A DNA stretch of 6,779 nt. Origin: Gammaproteobacteria bacterium. GTDB taxonomy: Bacteria > Pseudomonadota > Gammaproteobacteria > Pseudomonadales > Azotimanducaceae. Shown in pieces: positions 5,367-6,779 of the stretch. The notes under the pieces were generated by a model. The model saw only the letters and a list, made by a program, of their open reading frames with translations, made no database searches and was not told the origin of the DNA. How positions within the stretch are numbered: position 1 is the stretch's first letter; each line of letters opens with the position of its first letter. The stretch is taken from assembly GCA_009839405.1 (NCBI GenBank), contig VXPR01000584.1, positions 1,189-7,967 of the forward strand. Direction: 5' to 3'. The translations under genes and the position numbers were made by a program.

Positions 5367-6251
5367 TCAGAGTTTCGAGGCGGCGGCGGCGTACATGAAC
5401 TTTCGCATGTCCACGTCGCGTTCCGGGGTTGCGGTGTGGAAGAAGAGGTCGGCGCCTAGGAGCTGGCGCATTCCTTCCGGTGCGTTTGCCATGTATTCGT
5501 CGTCTTGCAAGAGATAGGTGAAATCGTCGATCGGCTGTGTGTATAGCCGCTGGTACGTCGCATGGAGCACTGTCCGGGTGCCGGGAATCCGGCGCGCGTA
5601 GGAGCCGTGCCAGACCGAGCCGTCCCAAACGGCGACATCGCCCTTGTTGGTCTCGACGGCCACGGTCTCGGCAGCTTTGGTTTCCTCGGGCGTGGGCGGG
5701 CGGCGCAAACGGTGCGAACCGGGCACGACGCAGGTGGAACCGCCGGCCTCCGTCATTCCCTCGCAGGCGAAGCAGAACGTCATCACGCAGTTGTGTTCGG
5801 GAAACGGCACCGGCAGCCAGTTCTGGTCGGCGTGCAGGGGCAAAGCGCCGTCGCCCTTCCCCTCGAACGGGTGCTTGATGCTGCCGACGAAGCGTCCGGC
5901 GCGGACGGCCTTGCCGCAACTGAACTCGGCGATGGCCATCACCTTGGGCAGGGTGGCAACTCGATCAATGGCGGGATGCCGGCCAAGCAGCAACGGGGCA
6001 GAGCCTGCAATACCCGTCGCCTTGGCGTCCGACGGCTTCGACAGGGAGTGAATCGCCTCGCGCAACTCGTCCATCAGCTCGACCGGCGCGGCATCACGGA
6101 TCACCGCATAGCCGTGCTCCTTCAGGTCTTCGATGACGCCCCAGAGACCAAACTCGTCGATGCGAGGCCGCAGCTCGTCAGACACGTCATCCGGCCCGAC
6201 CGGTCGCGTGTTGTAAACACCGGCCCGATCCACCACCTCCGCCTCAGCCAT
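5367..6251 (-). CDS. Phytanoyl-CoA dioxygenase (PhyH) family protein
   Basis: A 294-residue Fe(II)/2-oxoglutarate oxygenase. LHADQNW (139-145) carries the HxD iron ligands H140 and D142; H215 in WHGSYAR (214-220) is the distal ligand, and R226 (GTRTVLH) is placed to bind the 2-oxoglutarate carboxylate. AGGSTCVVPGSH (169-180) is the usual PhyH strand motif. Residues 42-70 (EDLKEHGYAVIRDAAPVELMDELREAI) are the typical N-terminal region. All active-site residues are present, so the enzyme should hydroxylate a small organic substrate in the cytoplasm; the family is broad and substrate cannot be assigned. The start has GGGGGA about seven bases upstream. It is a single gene flanked on both sides by REP-like doublets. 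Confidence 0.92.
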   Translation of the reverse strand: MAEAEVVDRAGVYNTRPVGPDDVSDELRPRIDEFGLWGVIEDLKEHGYAVIRDAAPVELMDELREAIHSLSKPSDAKATGIAGSAPLLLGRHPAIDRVATLPKVMAIAEFSCGKAVRAGRFVGSIKHPFEGKGDGALPLHADQNWLPVPFPEHNCVMTFCFACEGMTEAGGSTCVVPGSHRLRRPPTPEETKAAETVAVETNKGDVAVWDGSVWHGSYARRIPGTRTVLHATYQRLYTQPIDDFTYLLQDDEYMANAPEGMRQLLGADLFFHTATPERDVDMRKFMYAAAASKL

Positions 6252-6338
6252 CGGCGATCCCCCAAACCAAGCTCCTTCGGCGATCCTACCAGCCGAGCCT
6301 TGGCCATGCGCGGCGTTGAGGGAGGCGGGATGCGTGCC

Positions 6339-6428
6339 CGTAGGGGCGACCCTTGTGGTCGCCCGTGTCGATGGAACCGAAGCATCTCAATGTCCGAAGC
6401 ACGGGCGAGGACAAGCCTCGCCCCTACG
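6339..6428. repeat. REP-like palindromic doublet (BIME/REPIN-like), copy 2
   Basis: Inverted 29-base arms at 6339-6367 and 6400-6428 match at 25 of 29 positions. They begin (outside in) CGTAGGGGCGA and contain the loop CTTGT, also found in the doublet at 5224-5338. The four differences fall in the stem: one arm has CGACC-CTTGT-GGTCG and the other, read inward, CGAGG-CTTGT-CCTCG, so each hairpin stays fully paired. The spacer is 32 bases. It lies in the 226-base gap between the dioxygenase start and the acetyltransferase stop, both on the minus strand. Confidence 0.82.
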
Positions 6429-6477
6429 AGAGCGCGTGGAATCCCGGCGTCTGCCCTCCCTCCAGAGACGTCGCGTG

Positions 6478-6779
6478 TCATCCGACGTCGGCATCAACCT
6501 GCTTCATGAAAGTCCACCGGGTGCCCGCCCGCTCGAAGCCGCTCGACTCGTAGAGGGCTTGGGCGGGCGTGTTGAAGCCTGGGGTTTCTGTGTGGGCGGC
6601 GGTCATGCCTTTGGCCGCCAGGCGGCGGAATCCTTCGTGGATGAGTTCTCGGGTGATGCCTCGGCCGCGGAAGGCAGGGCGGGTGCCAACGGGTTCGAAG
6701 CTGCCGGAGCGGGAGGTGGGGTCGGCCCAGCAGATGCAGCAGGCGGCGAAATGGCCCGTATCGTGTTCGACTATCAGGT
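6478..6779 (-). CDS. GNAT family N-acetyltransferase, C-terminal part (partial)
   Basis: The minus strand reads open from the right edge (first full codon at 6777) for 99 residues to a TGA at 6478-6480. FEPVGTRPAFRGRGITRELI (27-46) contains the acetyl-CoA pyrophosphate-binding motif A of GNAT enzymes (R-G-R-G-I, normally Q/R-x-x-G-x-G/A). TPGFNTPAQALYESSGFERA (65-84) is the motif B region, with the N..A..LY...GF pattern. The N-terminal half lies beyond the window. The enzyme would transfer acetyl from acetyl-CoA to an amine; the substrate is unknown. It ends 50 bases from the REP-like doublet and is oriented like the dioxygenase gene downstream, but a 226-base gap argues against a shared operon. 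Confidence 0.88.
   Translation of the reverse strand, partial: LIVEHDTGHFAACCICWADPTSRSGSFEPVGTRPAFRGRGITRELIHEGFRRLAAKGMTAAHTETPGFNTPAQALYESSGFERAGTRWTFMKQVDADVG

Noticed and set aside
5224..6428. The GTAGGGG repeats as a CRISPR array
   Set aside because: There are only two doublets about 1 kb apart with an intact gene between; no regular repeat-spacer pattern and no cas gene.
5562..6509. A 315-codon plus-strand open frame opposite the dioxygenase
   Set aside because: It is antisense to a gene with all PhyH active-site motifs and continues through the palindromic doublet; it has no motif of its own.

Overview
The window is GC-rich bacterial DNA with densely packed short genes, Shine-Dalgarno starts and two RHH/PIN toxin-antitoxin modules. 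Nothing in it fixes the phylum. The mix (PhyH-type dioxygenase, VapBC modules, GTAG-footed palindromes between genes, a crotonase next to an amidohydrolase) would suit an uncultured marine or host-associated bacterium; that is inference. The left edge looks like a contig end: real coding signal stops at about position 91 and is replaced by C/G-only low-complexity sequence.

Layout. 1-279 (minus): N-terminus of an amidohydrolase, which runs into the low-complexity edge. 314-1330 (plus): a crotonase-fold protein with a long N-terminal extension, divergent from the amidohydrolase with only 34 bases between them. 1352-1404: an inverted repeat around a -10-like box, then an RHH antitoxin (1418-1654) overlapping a PIN toxin (1651-2043). 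2221-2586 (plus): a one-domain cupin. 3392-2684 (minus): a second, unrelated VapBC module. Upstream of it on the same strand are two unrecognised proteins (4379-3927 and 3918-3429) that look like a conserved gene pair; the second appears to carry a frameshift. 4576-5217 (plus): a membrane-anchored, cysteine-rich exported protein of unknown function. 6251-5367 (minus): a phytanoyl-CoA dioxygenase family protein. 6779-6478 (minus): the C-terminal part of a GNAT acetyltransferase leaving the right edge.

Two palindromic doublets, 5224-5338 and 6339-6428, flank the dioxygenase gene. Each consists of two inverted copies of a hairpin starting with GTAG, the layout of REP doublets (BIME/REPIN). In the second doublet the four differences between the copies compensate within each hairpin, so the local hairpin appears to be the conserved unit.

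The genes do not form one pathway. The region reads as accessory DNA: two toxin-antitoxin modules, an unknown gene pair that may share a transcript with one of them, and isolated metabolic genes separated by REP-like repeats. The strongest leads are the REP-like doublets, the frameshifted unknown pair beside VapBC, the possible operators in front of both antitoxins, and the artefactual left edge.
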